A DNA stretch of 47,839 nucleotides, taken from NCBI GenBank assembly GCA_937901745.1, contig CALGSZ010000122.1:1-47839 (forward strand), written 5' to 3'. Within the stretch, counting starts at the first letter, position 1. The number at the start of each line of letters is the position of its first letter. The translations under genes were made by a program, and so were the position numbers. The DNA is from an uncultured Chloroflexota bacterium. Lineage in GTDB: Bacteria > Chloroflexota > Chloroflexia > Thermomicrobiales > UBA6265. Positions 39,912-47,839 of this stretch are shown here, piece after piece. The notes under the pieces are model-generated. The model saw nothing but the letters and a program-made list of their open reading frames with translations, did no database searches and was not told the DNA's origin.

Positions 39912-40994
39912 ATGAGCAAGATCACGGTACTGGGCGGCGGGAACACCGCTTTCAGTCTCGCGGCGAATCTGGCGCTGGCGGGGCACGAGGTGCTGCTGTG
40001 GGAACATCCGGACTTCGCGCACACGATTGAGCCGATTCGTGAGAGCCTGACGATTCACCTCGAGGGCGAGGCACGGACTGGGGCGGCGAAGTTGGCTGGC
40101 GTCACGCTCGATCCGGCTGAGGCACTGGGGTGGTCGGAGACGGTCGTCTGCTCGGTCCCGTCCTACGCTCATCGGCCGTTCATCGAGCAGCTTGCGCCGC
40201 ATTTCCGGCCTGGGCAGGTCGTGGCGCTGCTGCCGGGCAATCTCGGAACGCTCGCCTTCGGCGCGGCGCTGCGCGAAGCAGGGGTGACCGGGGTGATCCT
40301 GGCGGAATCGGATACGGCGCCATACGTCTGCCGGAAGACGGGACCGGACCGGGCGACGATTTGGGGTACCGTGACTGGGCTGGGAATCGGTGTCTACCCG
40401 GCATCGCAGACGGCGGAGGCGATGCCGGCGCTGGAGGCGCTCTTCCCGGGAGCGCGTGCCTACTCCCACGTCTTGGAAGCGGGCCTCTCGGCAATGAATC
40501 CGGTCGTCCACCCGCCAGGGGTCTTGCTGAATGCCGGTCGCATCGAGCGCAGCCGGGGCGAGTTCTGGTTCTACGAGGAAGGGGTAACGCCGGCGGTGGT
40601 GCGGGCGATCGAGGCGGTGGATGCCGAGCGGCGCGCGATTGGCGCGGCCTACGGGCTTTCGCTCATGCCGGTCGCGGAGGCGTTTCATGCAGCGGGGTTC
40701 GGGCCACGGGGCGACCTCTGGAGCGTGATCAACGGGTCGCGGATGCTGACTGCGCTCCGGGCACCGGGCGCGGTCGAGACGCGGTGGCTGACTGAGGACG
40801 TGCCCTATGGGCTGGCGACGTGGTCGCTTCTGGGCCAGAGAAAGGGTGTGGCGACGCCGACGATCGATTCGATGGTGACGCTGACGTCCGCCGTGCTCGG
40901 CCGGGATTGCTGGGCGGAAGCGCGAACGCTCGATCAGCTGGGCATCGCCGATTTGGACGATTCGGCCCTGCTCGCGCTGATTCAGCACGGATAG
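39912..40994 (+). CDS. NAD/NADP octopine/nopaline dehydrogenase family protein
   Basis: A 360-residue two-domain dehydrogenase. A Rossmann motif opens the protein (ITVLGGGNTAFSLAANLALA), with PSYAHRPFIEQLAPHFRPG and GNLGTLAFGAALREAGV following. The C-terminal helical domain has SAMNPVVHPPGVLLNAGRIE, a hallmark of octopine/nopaline-type dehydrogenases (the His in NPVVHPP is catalytic in that family). These enzymes reductively join an amino acid and a keto acid, or run the reverse. GAGGGA precedes the ATG at 39912; a longer frame from 39738 lacks similarity. The substrate is unknown. Confidence 0.9.
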   Translation: MSKITVLGGGNTAFSLAANLALAGHEVLLWEHPDFAHTIEPIRESLTIHLEGEARTGAAKLAGVTLDPAEALGWSETVVCSVPSYAHRPFIEQLAPHFRPGQVVALLPGNLGTLAFGAALREAGVTGVILAESDTAPYVCRKTGPDRATIWGTVTGLGIGVYPASQTAEAMPALEALFPGARAYSHVLEAGLSAMNPVVHPPGVLLNAGRIERSRGEFWFYEEGVTPAVVRAIEAVDAERRAIGAAYGLSLMPVAEAFHAAGFGPRGDLWSVINGSRMLTALRAPGAVETRWLTEDVPYGLATWSLLGQRKGVATPTIDSMVTLTSAVLGRDCWAEARTLDQLGIADLDDSALLALIQHG

Positions 40995-41151
40995 CCGTCA
41001 CAATCGGAAGAGAAGCCAAGTCAGGAATGTCGTCGGGCTCATCGCAGCGGCCGTCTGTGTGTGCCAGCGACGAAGGAGTGATGCCTGACGCGCCTCGCAG
41101 CAGATTCGCGCTGGGCGCGATATGATGCACTCCTTACCGGCGCGAACGCAC

Positions 41152-41168
41152 ACATAGGTGACCTATGT
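41152..41168. promoter_or_regulatory. Palindrome over the start codon of the LuxR ATPase gene
   Basis: ACATAGGT-G-ACCTATGT: a perfect 8-bp inverted repeat with a single central base, including the ATG (41165-41167) and the AGGTGA that would serve as ribosome site. A TATGAT about 45 bp upstream of the ATG is a plausible -10. The element could be an operator for autoregulation or a hairpin that blocks translation initiation. Confidence 0.45.
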
Positions 41169-43627
41169 CCAGCCTCTCACAGCCAGCCACCGTCGCTGGG
41201 CATGGCATTCCGCGGCCGCTGACGGCCCTCATCGGTCGCGAACGGGAGCTGGCCGCGATCCGAGCCCTCTTGCGCGAGCAGGAAGCAGCCGGCTCCGGGC
41301 GGCTGTTTACCCTGACTGGCCCGGGTGGGGTCGGGAAGACGCGGTTGGCGTTGAAGGCGTCTGAAGACGAAGCGGCGCGATTCCCGGACGGCGCCATTGA
41401 AGTGGCGCTCGATGACATCGCCGATGCCTCGCAGTTGCCGGCAGCGATCGGGGCGCGACTCGACCTGCGCGACGAGGGCGCCACGCCGCTCTTGCCCCGA
41501 ATTTCGCGGGCGTTGGCTGGTCGCGAGTCGCTCCTGCTCCTGGACGGCTTCGAGCATCTGGGACAGGCGGGTGCGCGGGTCGTTTCTTCGTTGCTCGGCG
41601 CGTGCCCACGGTTGACGATTTTGGTCACGAGCCGGGTACCGCTGAGGGTAAGCGGCGAGCGCGAGTTCCCCGTGGCGCCGCTGGCGTTACCCAAGCCGGC
41701 CGCGGCGTCCATCGAGATCTTGGCCGGGGTCGACTCGGTTGCACTGTTCGTGCAACGCGCGCGAGCTGTCAATCCTGCCTTTCGGCTCACAGAGGCGAAT
41801 GCGCCAGCGGTTGTCGAGATTTGTCGGAGGCTAGACGGGCTGCCCTTGGCGCTGGAGCTGGCGGCCGCGCGGAGCAAGGTGCTCTCGCCGCAGGCGCTCC
41901 TCGCGCGCCTGACGAGCAGTCTCTCGGTGCTGACTGGTGGCGCGCGGGATCTGCCTTCCCGCCAGCGGACGCTCCGTGACGCGATAGCCTGGAGCTACGA
42001 TCTGCTGACGCCCGAGGACCAAGCTCTGTTTCGCCGTCTCGCTGTCTTCAGTGGTGGGTTCACGCTGGAGGCCGCCGAAGCCGTGGCCGGTAGAGCGAAC
42101 GCGGCGGGCCAAGCAGCGGGAGGGGAGCTGGAGCGTTTCCCCACGCTGCTCTCGTCCTCTGCCGTCCTGGACGGCATCGCCTCGCTGGTGGACACGAGCT
42201 TGCTGCAGCGGGACGACGAAGATCGCTTCAGCATGCTCGAGACGATTCGGGAGTTTGCGCTGGCGCAGCTTGAGGCCACTGATGAGACGTGGGGCGCCTG
42301 CCAGGCACATGCAGCGTGGACGCTGGCGCTGGCAGCTGAGCATGGCGCCGCTTTCGTCGGGCCGCGGCAGCAGCAGGCGGGACGGCTCTTGGAGGCGGAA
42401 CATGCCAACCTGCGGGCGGCGCTTGCCTGGCTCGAGAAGTCGGGTGAAGCGGAGTCGATGCTTCGGCTCGCTGGCTCTCTCTGGTTCTTCTGGTTCAGCC
42501 GGGGGCACTTGCGGGAAGGGCGGCGGTGGTTGCAGCGGGCGCTGGCACTGGCGGAGCGGTTGGATGTCTCGCCGGTCGCGCGGGGCGTGGCGCTCATCGG
42601 CGAGGGAACGCTTGCGCACTATCTCGGCGATGACGCAGACACGCTCGCCGTGGCGGACGAGGCGCTGGTGCTGTGGCGCTCGCTTGCAGATCCTGGAGGC
42701 GAAGCGCTGGCGCTGCTGCTGCAGGCGATCGTCTCCGAAGATCGCGGTGATTACGGGGTAGCGACTGGTCTTCTTGAGGCAGCCCTGGCCGCGAGCGAGC
42801 GGATTGGCGGTGGATCGTCCGGTACCGACGCGTTCGCTGCGACGACGTCCGCGCTAGCGCCGATTGGACTTACCTATCGGGACATGGTGGGCTGGGTGCT
42901 CTACCACCGAGGCGTCGTCGCTTGGGGCCGGGGCGACCTACCAGGGGCGATGGCGACGTGGGAGGATGCGCTTGCGCTCTTCCGGGCGGTGGGGCACATC
43001 TGGGGCATCGCCACGACTGCCGGGTATCTCGGGTTACTGGCTGGCAAGGCCGGCGACCGAAGCCGCGCGGTCGCGCTGCATCGCGAGAGCCTCGAGTTGC
43101 GGTGGTCCATCGGGACGATGGAAGATCTCGCCGGATGCTTCGCTGATATCGCCGCGCTGGCGGCTGCCGGAGGGGAGGCGGACTACGCTGCCCGACTGTT
43201 CGGGGCCGCAGCCGGTATTCGCGATGCGCTGGGCGCGCCGGCGCGGCTGCCAGAGCGGCAACTCTATGAAGAAGGCGAAGCGCTTGCAGCGCGTACCCTG
43301 GGCGCCGAGGCGTTCACGGCGCAAGTCCGCGTTGGCCGGGATCTGCCTCCCGACCAGGCGGTCGGGCTCGCGGGCGAGGCGCTGGACCGGTTGGCATGCG
43401 AGCAGCAAGGGGGACCAGCGGTGGCGACCAATCCAGCGGGGCTGACGCCGCGCGAGCTCGAAGTGCTGCAATTACTCGTCGGCGGCGCCTCGACGCGGGA
43501 CATCGCCGAGGCGCTCTTCATCAGCCCTCGCACCGCCGCGACTCACGTGGCCAATCTCCTCATCAAGCTCGGGGTCGAAAACCGTGCCGCGGCTGTAGCG
43601 AAGGCGTTCCACCTTGGGCTTGCCTAA
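41165..43627 (+). CDS. LuxR-family regulator with AfsR-type ATPase and TPR domains
   Basis: An 820-residue cytoplasmic regulator. Domain order: N-terminal P-loop ATPase (Walker A TGPGGVGKTR at about 51-60; Walker B-like LLLLDGFEHL; sensor LVTSRVPLRVSGEREFPV; DLPSRQRTLRDAIAWSYDLL), a long helical TPR-like section (about 400-740) and a C-terminal LuxR HTH (LTPRELEVLQLLVGGASTRD then SPRTAATHVANLLIKL). This architecture is common in Actinobacteria and Chloroflexi and typically senses an unknown ligand before activating adjacent genes. The downstream EamA transporter on the same strand (115 bp) could be a target. A palindrome covers the start codon. The gene is intact, in contrast to the remnant at 38.0-38.6 kb. 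Confidence 0.92.
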   Translation: MSSLSQPATVAGHGIPRPLTALIGRERELAAIRALLREQEAAGSGRLFTLTGPGGVGKTRLALKASEDEAARFPDGAIEVALDDIADASQLPAAIGARLDLRDEGATPLLPRISRALAGRESLLLLDGFEHLGQAGARVVSSLLGACPRLTILVTSRVPLRVSGEREFPVAPLALPKPAAASIEILAGVDSVALFVQRARAVNPAFRLTEANAPAVVEICRRLDGLPLALELAAARSKVLSPQALLARLTSSLSVLTGGARDLPSRQRTLRDAIAWSYDLLTPEDQALFRRLAVFSGGFTLEAAEAVAGRANAAGQAAGGELERFPTLLSSSAVLDGIASLVDTSLLQRDDEDRFSMLETIREFALAQLEATDETWGACQAHAAWTLALAAEHGAAFVGPRQQQAGRLLEAEHANLRAALAWLEKSGEAESMLRLAGSLWFFWFSRGHLREGRRWLQRALALAERLDVSPVARGVALIGEGTLAHYLGDDADTLAVADEALVLWRSLADPGGEALALLLQAIVSEDRGDYGVATGLLEAALAASERIGGGSSGTDAFAATTSALAPIGLTYRDMVGWVLYHRGVVAWGRGDLPGAMATWEDALALFRAVGHIWGIATTAGYLGLLAGKAGDRSRAVALHRESLELRWSIGTMEDLAGCFADIAALAAAGGEADYAARLFGAAAGIRDALGAPARLPERQLYEEGEALAARTLGAEAFTAQVRVGRDLPPDQAVGLAGEALDRLACEQQGGPAVATNPAGLTPRELEVLQLLVGGASTRDIAEALFISPRTAATHVANLLIKLGVENRAAAVAKAFHLGLA

Positions 43628-43741
43628 TTCAGATCATTGACCCAGGTTCCCGGGAATGCGAGAGAATGCGTTGCTGCCGTTGCCTGGGCTTGGAGCTCAG
43701 GGCGAGGGCTAGTCGACGCAGAGACAAGTCGGAGTGCACAA

Positions 43742-44653
43742 GTGAAGGCGCGGGCGCTGGAGGGCGCGGGAAAGCAGATTACCGGGCGTCGTCTGACCGG
43801 AGTCTTCAGCCTACCCGCGCTTGGCGCGATTTTGTTCTGGGCTGGTATAGCCCCGTTCGGCAAGGTGGGCCTCGACGAGATCCCGACGCTCGCCTTTACC
43901 GCGTTGCGTCCGCTCATCGCGGCGGCGCTCATTTTCGCCGTGCTCGGTCTCCGGCGCCGCCCGCTCGCGATCGCGCGGGAAGACGTGCCCCGATTCGCAA
44001 TAGCTGGCGCCGGCTGCATCGGCGTGTCGCAGCTTCTCTTCATCGGCGGACTCTCGATGACCAGCGTTGCGCACACGGTCATCCTGGCGACGACGAGCCC
44101 TGTGCTCGGCGCGCTGATCCGCTGGGCACACCGGCGCGAACGGCCGGATGGCAGGACGCTGCTTGGTCTGGCAATAGGGCTTGTTGGGGTTGTCGTGCTC
44201 GTCTCCGACGCCGGGAGCTCGGAGGGGGCGTCGGTGCTGGGGGACCTTCTTTGCCTGGGCTCGGCGCTGGTGTGGGTAGGAGCGACCGTGCTACCGATGC
44301 CGCTCGTCATCCGGTACGGCGCTCCTCGCACCACTGCCTGGCTCATGCTCGGCGCGGCCATCCTGACAGTGCCGGTCGCGGCGTTTTCGATTCGCGATGC
44401 GGTGAGTCACGGCGCATCCACGCTCGCCTGGATCGCGCTTCTCTACAGCGCGGTGGGGATGTTGGGCGGCAACACGCTGTGGCAGCGCGCCGTGCAGGAA
44501 ATAGGGCCCGGGCGCACCCTCGTTTATCTGTATCTCCAGCCGATCTTCGCGCTAATCTTGGCCGCGCTCTTTCTGGATGAGCGGATCACCGCGTTGCAGG
44601 CGGTGGGTGGGGCGCTGGCACTGGCCGGAGTGGCGCTCGTTCGGCAGCGCTGA
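43742..44653 (+). CDS. EamA/DMT-family transporter
   Basis: A 303-residue protein with about ten hydrophobic segments in two EamA repeats. The first runs from FSLPALGAILFWAGIAPFGK through AGAGCIGVSQLLFIGGLSMT; the second from VLGDLLCLGSALVWVGATVL to QPIFALILAALFLDERIT with a family-typical C-terminus (LQAVGGALALAGVALV). DMT carriers move small metabolites such as amino acids or sugars, often outward. I chose the GTG at 43742 (GGAG 7 bp upstream); a frame from 43637 is longer but its extension is not family-like. It follows the LuxR regulator, a common regulator-exporter arrangement. The substrate is unknown. Confidence 0.87.
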   Translation: MKARALEGAGKQITGRRLTGVFSLPALGAILFWAGIAPFGKVGLDEIPTLAFTALRPLIAAALIFAVLGLRRRPLAIAREDVPRFAIAGAGCIGVSQLLFIGGLSMTSVAHTVILATTSPVLGALIRWAHRRERPDGRTLLGLAIGLVGVVVLVSDAGSSEGASVLGDLLCLGSALVWVGATVLPMPLVIRYGAPRTTAWLMLGAAILTVPVAAFSIRDAVSHGASTLAWIALLYSAVGMLGGNTLWQRAVQEIGPGRTLVYLYLQPIFALILAALFLDERITALQAVGGALALAGVALVRQR

Positions 44654-44729
44654 GGACGATCGGACAATACATGGCAGCGAGCCGAGTCGGGACGTCACAT
44701 AGGCGGTCGAGCGGGGCGTTGCTCGGCCT

Positions 44730-45605
44730 TTAGGCTTCTGAGTCGAGCGCGGAAAGGAAATTCTCGAGCGCAGCGCCGATCGCTGCCTCTGTTTCCTCGC
44801 TTATGCCATCGAGACTGAGTCGTCCGGGTAGCCTTGTGATGCGGGCGTGGGGGAGGACCGTTGCCAGGCGCGCCGAGGCGAGCTGCGGGACGGCGTCCCC
44901 TTCGCCAACGAGGATCAGCGTTGGGACCGTGATTCCGGCGGCGTCGGCTGGGTCGAGTGAATAGGCGTCGAGTGCGGGCAGCAGCGCCGCGAGGGCGCCG
45001 GCGTGGCGATAGAGCGCGGCGAGACGAGGGCGGGCGACGCGTGCGCGCCAGTCGCTTCCCCAGCGTGGCGCGAGATAGGCATCGAGCGCTTTGTCAGTTT
45101 GCCCTTTGTAAGCGAAGTCCCCGGCGGAGCGATCGGCGGTGCGCAAATCCTGCCGCGCGGCTCGGACAGCAGGATCTGGGTCGGTATCGAGGACGGCGTA
45201 GATCGCTGGCTCCAGCAAGATCAGCGAACGAACACGCTCCGGAGATCGCCGAGCCAGCTCGACGGCTGTCGCGCCGCCGAGCCCGTGACCGATGACGTGG
45301 CATGTCGCGATCTCCTCGGCGTCGAGGATCGCCAGGGCATCGGCGGCGAGTTCGGCCACGGAGTACCACTGGTTCGCGAGAGATGCGCTGGCGCCGTGGC
45401 CGCGCGCATCCGGGGCGATCAGCCGGCGTTGCTCTGCCTGCGCCGCGAGCCAGCGGACGACACTCGCGCGATCGGCGAGCAGGTCGTGGAGCGCGAGAAC
45501 AGGTAAGGTGTCCGGGCGACTCCGCTCAGGCTGGCCGGGATCGTAGGCGAGGCGCGGAACGCCGCGGAAGGTGAAGCGCGTGCGGGTGCGCTGGCTGCTT
45601 TCCAT
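44730..45605 (-). CDS. Alpha/beta-hydrolase-fold protein without catalytic Ser and His (pseudoenzyme)
   Basis: A 291-residue alpha/beta-hydrolase-fold protein. The fold is well marked (LPVLALHDLLADRASVVRWL, IAPDARGHGAS, HVIGHGLGGATAVELARR, VPTLILVGEGDAVPQ). The nucleophile elbow reads G-H-Gly108-L-G-G, so the expected Ser is Gly (codon GGG on the coding strand). Near the C-terminus the usual G-H motif is GRLSLDG, so the catalytic His is absent as well. It probably does not hydrolyse esters by the standard triad and may be a binding protein, or use another chemistry. The ATG at 45605 lacks a good ribosome site; a leaderless transcript is possible. Confidence 0.8.
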   Translation of the reverse strand: MESSQRTRTRFTFRGVPRLAYDPGQPERSRPDTLPVLALHDLLADRASVVRWLAAQAEQRRLIAPDARGHGASASLANQWYSVAELAADALAILDAEEIATCHVIGHGLGGATAVELARRSPERVRSLILLEPAIYAVLDTDPDPAVRAARQDLRTADRSAGDFAYKGQTDKALDAYLAPRWGSDWRARVARPRLAALYRHAGALAALLPALDAYSLDPADAAGITVPTLILVGEGDAVPQLASARLATVLPHARITRLPGRLSLDGISEETEAAIGAALENFLSALDSEA

Positions 45606-45765
45606 GGCAGGACGATACCACACCTGAGTCGAGGGCAATCGGGGTTTCTCTCTACGCGCCAACTTGGTGCTGCTGGGGGATATGAGGGGCGGACGGGGAA
45701 CCGTATGTTGAGTGCCAGTGCATTGGAGGCGCAAGTCAGAGCGCGAAAGATTGCGGGAGAGCGCC

Positions 45766-47421
45766 GTGATCCTCGTGAGATATCAACGATTCCACCACAA
45801 TGCATCGATTACGAAAGGCGCCGCTGCCGTCCTCGCCCGGGAGCAGACGAGATTCTGGCTTCTCGTTTTCGCCGTCGTGGTCTTCGCGGCTCTGATGCGG
45901 GGCGTGTTCGTGGCGAGGAGCGATTTCCCGCTCAATGATGGCGGCCTCTTTGCCGCGATGATCGACGACTTGCAGCGCGCGGATTACCGCCTGCCGATGA
46001 CGACGAGCTACAACGCGCTCGATATCCCCTATGCGTATCCGCCGCTGGGCTTCTATTCCGCTGCCTTGATTGGCGATCTGACGGGGGCGAGTCCGGAACA
46101 GGTGCTCCGTTTCTTACCCCTGGCGCTGACTGTTGCATCGATAGTTGTGTTCGCGGCCCTAGCACGCACGGTTGTCGGTGAGCGTGCTGCAGCAGCCGCG
46201 GTGGTTGCCTATGCAGTTCTGCCTCGCAGTTATCTCTGGCTGATCATGGGCGGTGGACTGACTCGTTCCCTAGGTTGGCTGATGTGTCTCCTCGCCCTGC
46301 GGCAGGGGTATCTGCTACTGAGTCGAGGCGGGCGCAGAGCCACGGTGCTCACGGCGCTGTTCTCCGGACTGACGGCGCTGAGTCACCTTGGGACGGCGTG
46401 GTTTCTCCTTTTTAGCCTCGTGATCATGTGGTGCTGCCTGGCGAGGAACAGAGAAGCACTTTTCCGGTTGTGCATTGCGGGTGCGGGAGCAGCCGTCGTG
46501 GCGGCACCTTGGTGGGTAGCAATCGTTGAGCGCCATGGCTGGGACGTGTTCGTTGCTGCTGGCGAAAGTGGCACCGGCTCTCTCGTGGAGAAGTTGATAT
46601 TCATCGTGTCCCTCAACTGGACATATGAACCGCTTTTCTCGCTTGTGACGATGTGTGCGCTCCTCGGGGCATGGCACTGTATCCGGCATGGTTGGTTCTG
46701 GCTACCGATCTGGACCGTGTTGATCTTCATCTTTGACTCGAGAGCGGGGCTCACATCCGCGGTCATTCCCCTGGCGCTGCTGGCAGGGCTTGGTGTGAGT
46801 CGCGTCGCCTATCCTGCTCTGCGAGTAATGATTGAAACGCTGGAGCAGAAGCGAGGGGAAAATGAGGGGCCGAGTGCAGTCGCGCGTTGGCTGTTGCCGG
46901 CGATCGTCGGGATCGCGATTGCTCAAATGACGATGACGTCAGTGCTTGCCGGGGTTGTAACGGAGCGAGGACTCAATGCAGACGAGCGCGAAGCAATGGG
47001 CTGGGTGAAGGCACATACGCCTGCAAACAGCCATTTTGCCATTGTGTCCGGCTCCAGAGCATGGCAATTGGATCTCGCGTCAGAGTGGTTCCCGCACTTG
47101 GCGAATCGTCAGAGTGTTGCAACCGTCCAAGGATCGGAATGGCTCCCGGAAAATGCCTTTGCACGCATGGGGGATGCCTACGAGCAGCTGCAGGACTGCG
47201 CGGTGGCGGACAGTCGATGCTTAGAGCGCTGGCGAACCGAATGGAAAGCTACCTACGACTTTGTGTACGTTTCCAAGAGTCCCCCACTCGGCGAGGTTCC
47301 TCGGAAGCTGGAGCGCGATGGTGAGTTCCGCTGGGCGCTCGAGTTCGCGTTGCGAGCAGACCCAAGGTACCGGTTGGTCTACGACGGGCCGGGAGCGGCC
47401 ATATTTGAGCGGCTCGGATAG
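45766..47421 (+). CDS. Large polytopic membrane protein, GT-C glycosyltransferase-like
   Basis: A 551-residue membrane protein without a certain family. After a first helix (FWLLVFAVVVFAALMRGVF) comes an extracytoplasmic motif with acidic residues (SDFPLNDGGLFAAMIDDLQ), as in the first loop of GT-C glycosyltransferases. IPYAYPPLGFYSAALIGDLT follows, then about nine further hydrophobic segments. The C-terminal ~160 residues are soluble (DEREAMGWVKAHTPANSHFA onward). GT-C enzymes move sugars from lipid carriers on the outer face, so that role is inferred. I chose the GTG at 45766 (GGGAGAG upstream). Codon use is less GC-biased than in neighbours, possibly marking a transferred gene. Confidence 0.7.
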   Translation: MILVRYQRFHHNASITKGAAAVLAREQTRFWLLVFAVVVFAALMRGVFVARSDFPLNDGGLFAAMIDDLQRADYRLPMTTSYNALDIPYAYPPLGFYSAALIGDLTGASPEQVLRFLPLALTVASIVVFAALARTVVGERAAAAAVVAYAVLPRSYLWLIMGGGLTRSLGWLMCLLALRQGYLLLSRGGRRATVLTALFSGLTALSHLGTAWFLLFSLVIMWCCLARNREALFRLCIAGAGAAVVAAPWWVAIVERHGWDVFVAAGESGTGSLVEKLIFIVSLNWTYEPLFSLVTMCALLGAWHCIRHGWFWLPIWTVLIFIFDSRAGLTSAVIPLALLAGLGVSRVAYPALRVMIETLEQKRGENEGPSAVARWLLPAIVGIAIAQMTMTSVLAGVVTERGLNADEREAMGWVKAHTPANSHFAIVSGSRAWQLDLASEWFPHLANRQSVATVQGSEWLPENAFARMGDAYEQLQDCAVADSRCLERWRTEWKATYDFVYVSKSPPLGEVPRKLERDGEFRWALEFALRADPRYRLVYDGPGAAIFERLG

Positions 47422-47706
47422 CGCAAGTAGCGCGATTCGTCCGGATGGAATGGAGGGCCAGATTGGCGTCCAGGGCCGTGCGATTCGCTCTACCCAAGCA
47501 CGGGCGCCCGGCTGTTGAGGTGTGCCATCGGTACGGACGTCCCGATGGCCGATACCACCGACTGGTGATAGTGAAGCGAGCCGGCGCCTCCTAGCATGAG
47601 ACTCGCCAACGGGAACGAACGCGACGGTACGGGACAGCCGGCGCGGACAGGCACCAGAGGCACGGAATTATTCATCAATCGTCATGCTGCAGGAGGCAGA
47701 ACGGCA
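47422..47706. other. Intergenic region before the pilin gene
   Basis: A 285-bp gap. An 8-bp inverted repeat (GCCATCGG / CCGATGGC, 47524-47549) with a 10-nt loop is the only notable structure; it could be a terminator for the membrane protein gene. No promoter is clear. No gene is visible. Confidence 0.4.
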
Positions 47707-47839
47707 ATGGTCGAGTACGTCAAGGCGCTGCTGGATCTCTACCGCACGGACGAGGAGGAGGGGCAGGGTCTCGTTGAGTACGCCCTAATTCTCGTGCTCA
47801 TTTCCATCGCGGCGATCGCGATCATGACCACCGTTGGAG
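47707..47839 (+). CDS. Flp-family type IVb pilin (3' end outside window)
   Basis: The first 44 codons of a Flp/Fap pilin. A short hydrophilic leader (VEYVKALLDLYRTDEEEG) ends in Gly19, the likely prepilin cleavage point. Then comes QGLVEYALILVLISIAAIAI, with Glu at +5 and Tyr at +6 of the mature protein, the classic Flp signature, and the hydrophobic assembly helix. AGGAGG lies about 10 bp before the ATG. Flp pilins are assembled by Tad machinery for adhesion or, in some lineages, DNA uptake. The gene is cut by the window end; Tad genes may follow. Confidence 0.88.
   Translation, partial: MVEYVKALLDLYRTDEEEGQGLVEYALILVLISIAAIAIMTTVG

Noticed and set aside
1..47839. CRISPR array, IS element or prophage
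   Set aside because: No regularly spaced repeats, transposase or phage structural motifs were seen anywhere in the window.

Overview
The window looks like chromosome from a high-GC member of the Chloroflexota, most likely a Thermomicrobia/Sphaerobacter-type lineage. The main support is a 769-residue DUF2298 'YYY' membrane protein (a family known mainly from Chloroflexi and archaea), several LuxR regulators with ATPase or TPR parts, many peptide-type ABC components and a Flp pilin. The genus cannot be fixed from sequence alone. I saw no rRNA, tRNA, CRISPR array, phage module or transposase.

Layout. 0-1.7 kb: the 3' part of a large LuxR regulator facing a DUF1269 membrane protein. 2.2-7.0 kb: an M20 peptidase followed by an AbgT-family and a GltS-family transporter, a plausible cassette for taking up and cutting acyl-glutamate compounds. 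7.1-10.8 kb: an unusual Vps62-like/membrane fusion protein and an enolase-superfamily enzyme. 10.8-16.0 kb: mostly small genes (a 96-aa protein, BON, cold-shock, DUF421, a secreted low-complexity protein, LysE), a candidate C-rich structured RNA with its own promoter, and a cluster of very short genes including a 27-codon gene with unusually strong expression signals. 16.2-21.3 kb: the DUF2298 protein, an SMP-30-type lactonase and its broken duplicate, a secreted cupredoxin and a zinc-ribbon membrane protein.

21.9-33.8 kb is a transport and catabolism region. A four-gene Opp/Dpp-type ABC core (two permeases, two ATPases) converges on a Tat-exported solute-binding protein across a strong terminator. 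Then come a YfcE-like phosphoesterase, an NAD-dependent epimerase/dehydratase, a Gfo/Idh/MocA oxidoreductase, a second solute-binding protein and a DSD1-type PLP enzyme. With the enolase-superfamily enzyme and the lactonase upstream, this suggests uptake and oxidation of sugar-acid, amino-acid or peptide-like compounds, though no substrate can be named.

33.8-47.8 kb holds a membrane-anchored protein, citrate synthase behind a ~250-nt hairpin-rich leader, a pyruvoyl-arginine-decarboxylase-like protein that lacks the Ser-Ser cleavage pair and is coupled to a DUF2156 protein, remnants of a LuxR ATPase regulator, a luciferase-like oxidoreductase, an opine-type dehydrogenase, an intact 820-aa LuxR ATPase regulator with a palindrome over its start codon, an EamA transporter, an alpha/beta-hydrolase-fold protein without its catalytic Ser and His, a large GT-C-like membrane protein, and the start of a Flp/Tad pilin gene cut by the window end.

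The most promising undescribed elements are the small-gene/RNA cluster at 11.2-16.0 kb, the degenerate decarboxylase-DUF2156 pair, and the leader of citrate synthase.
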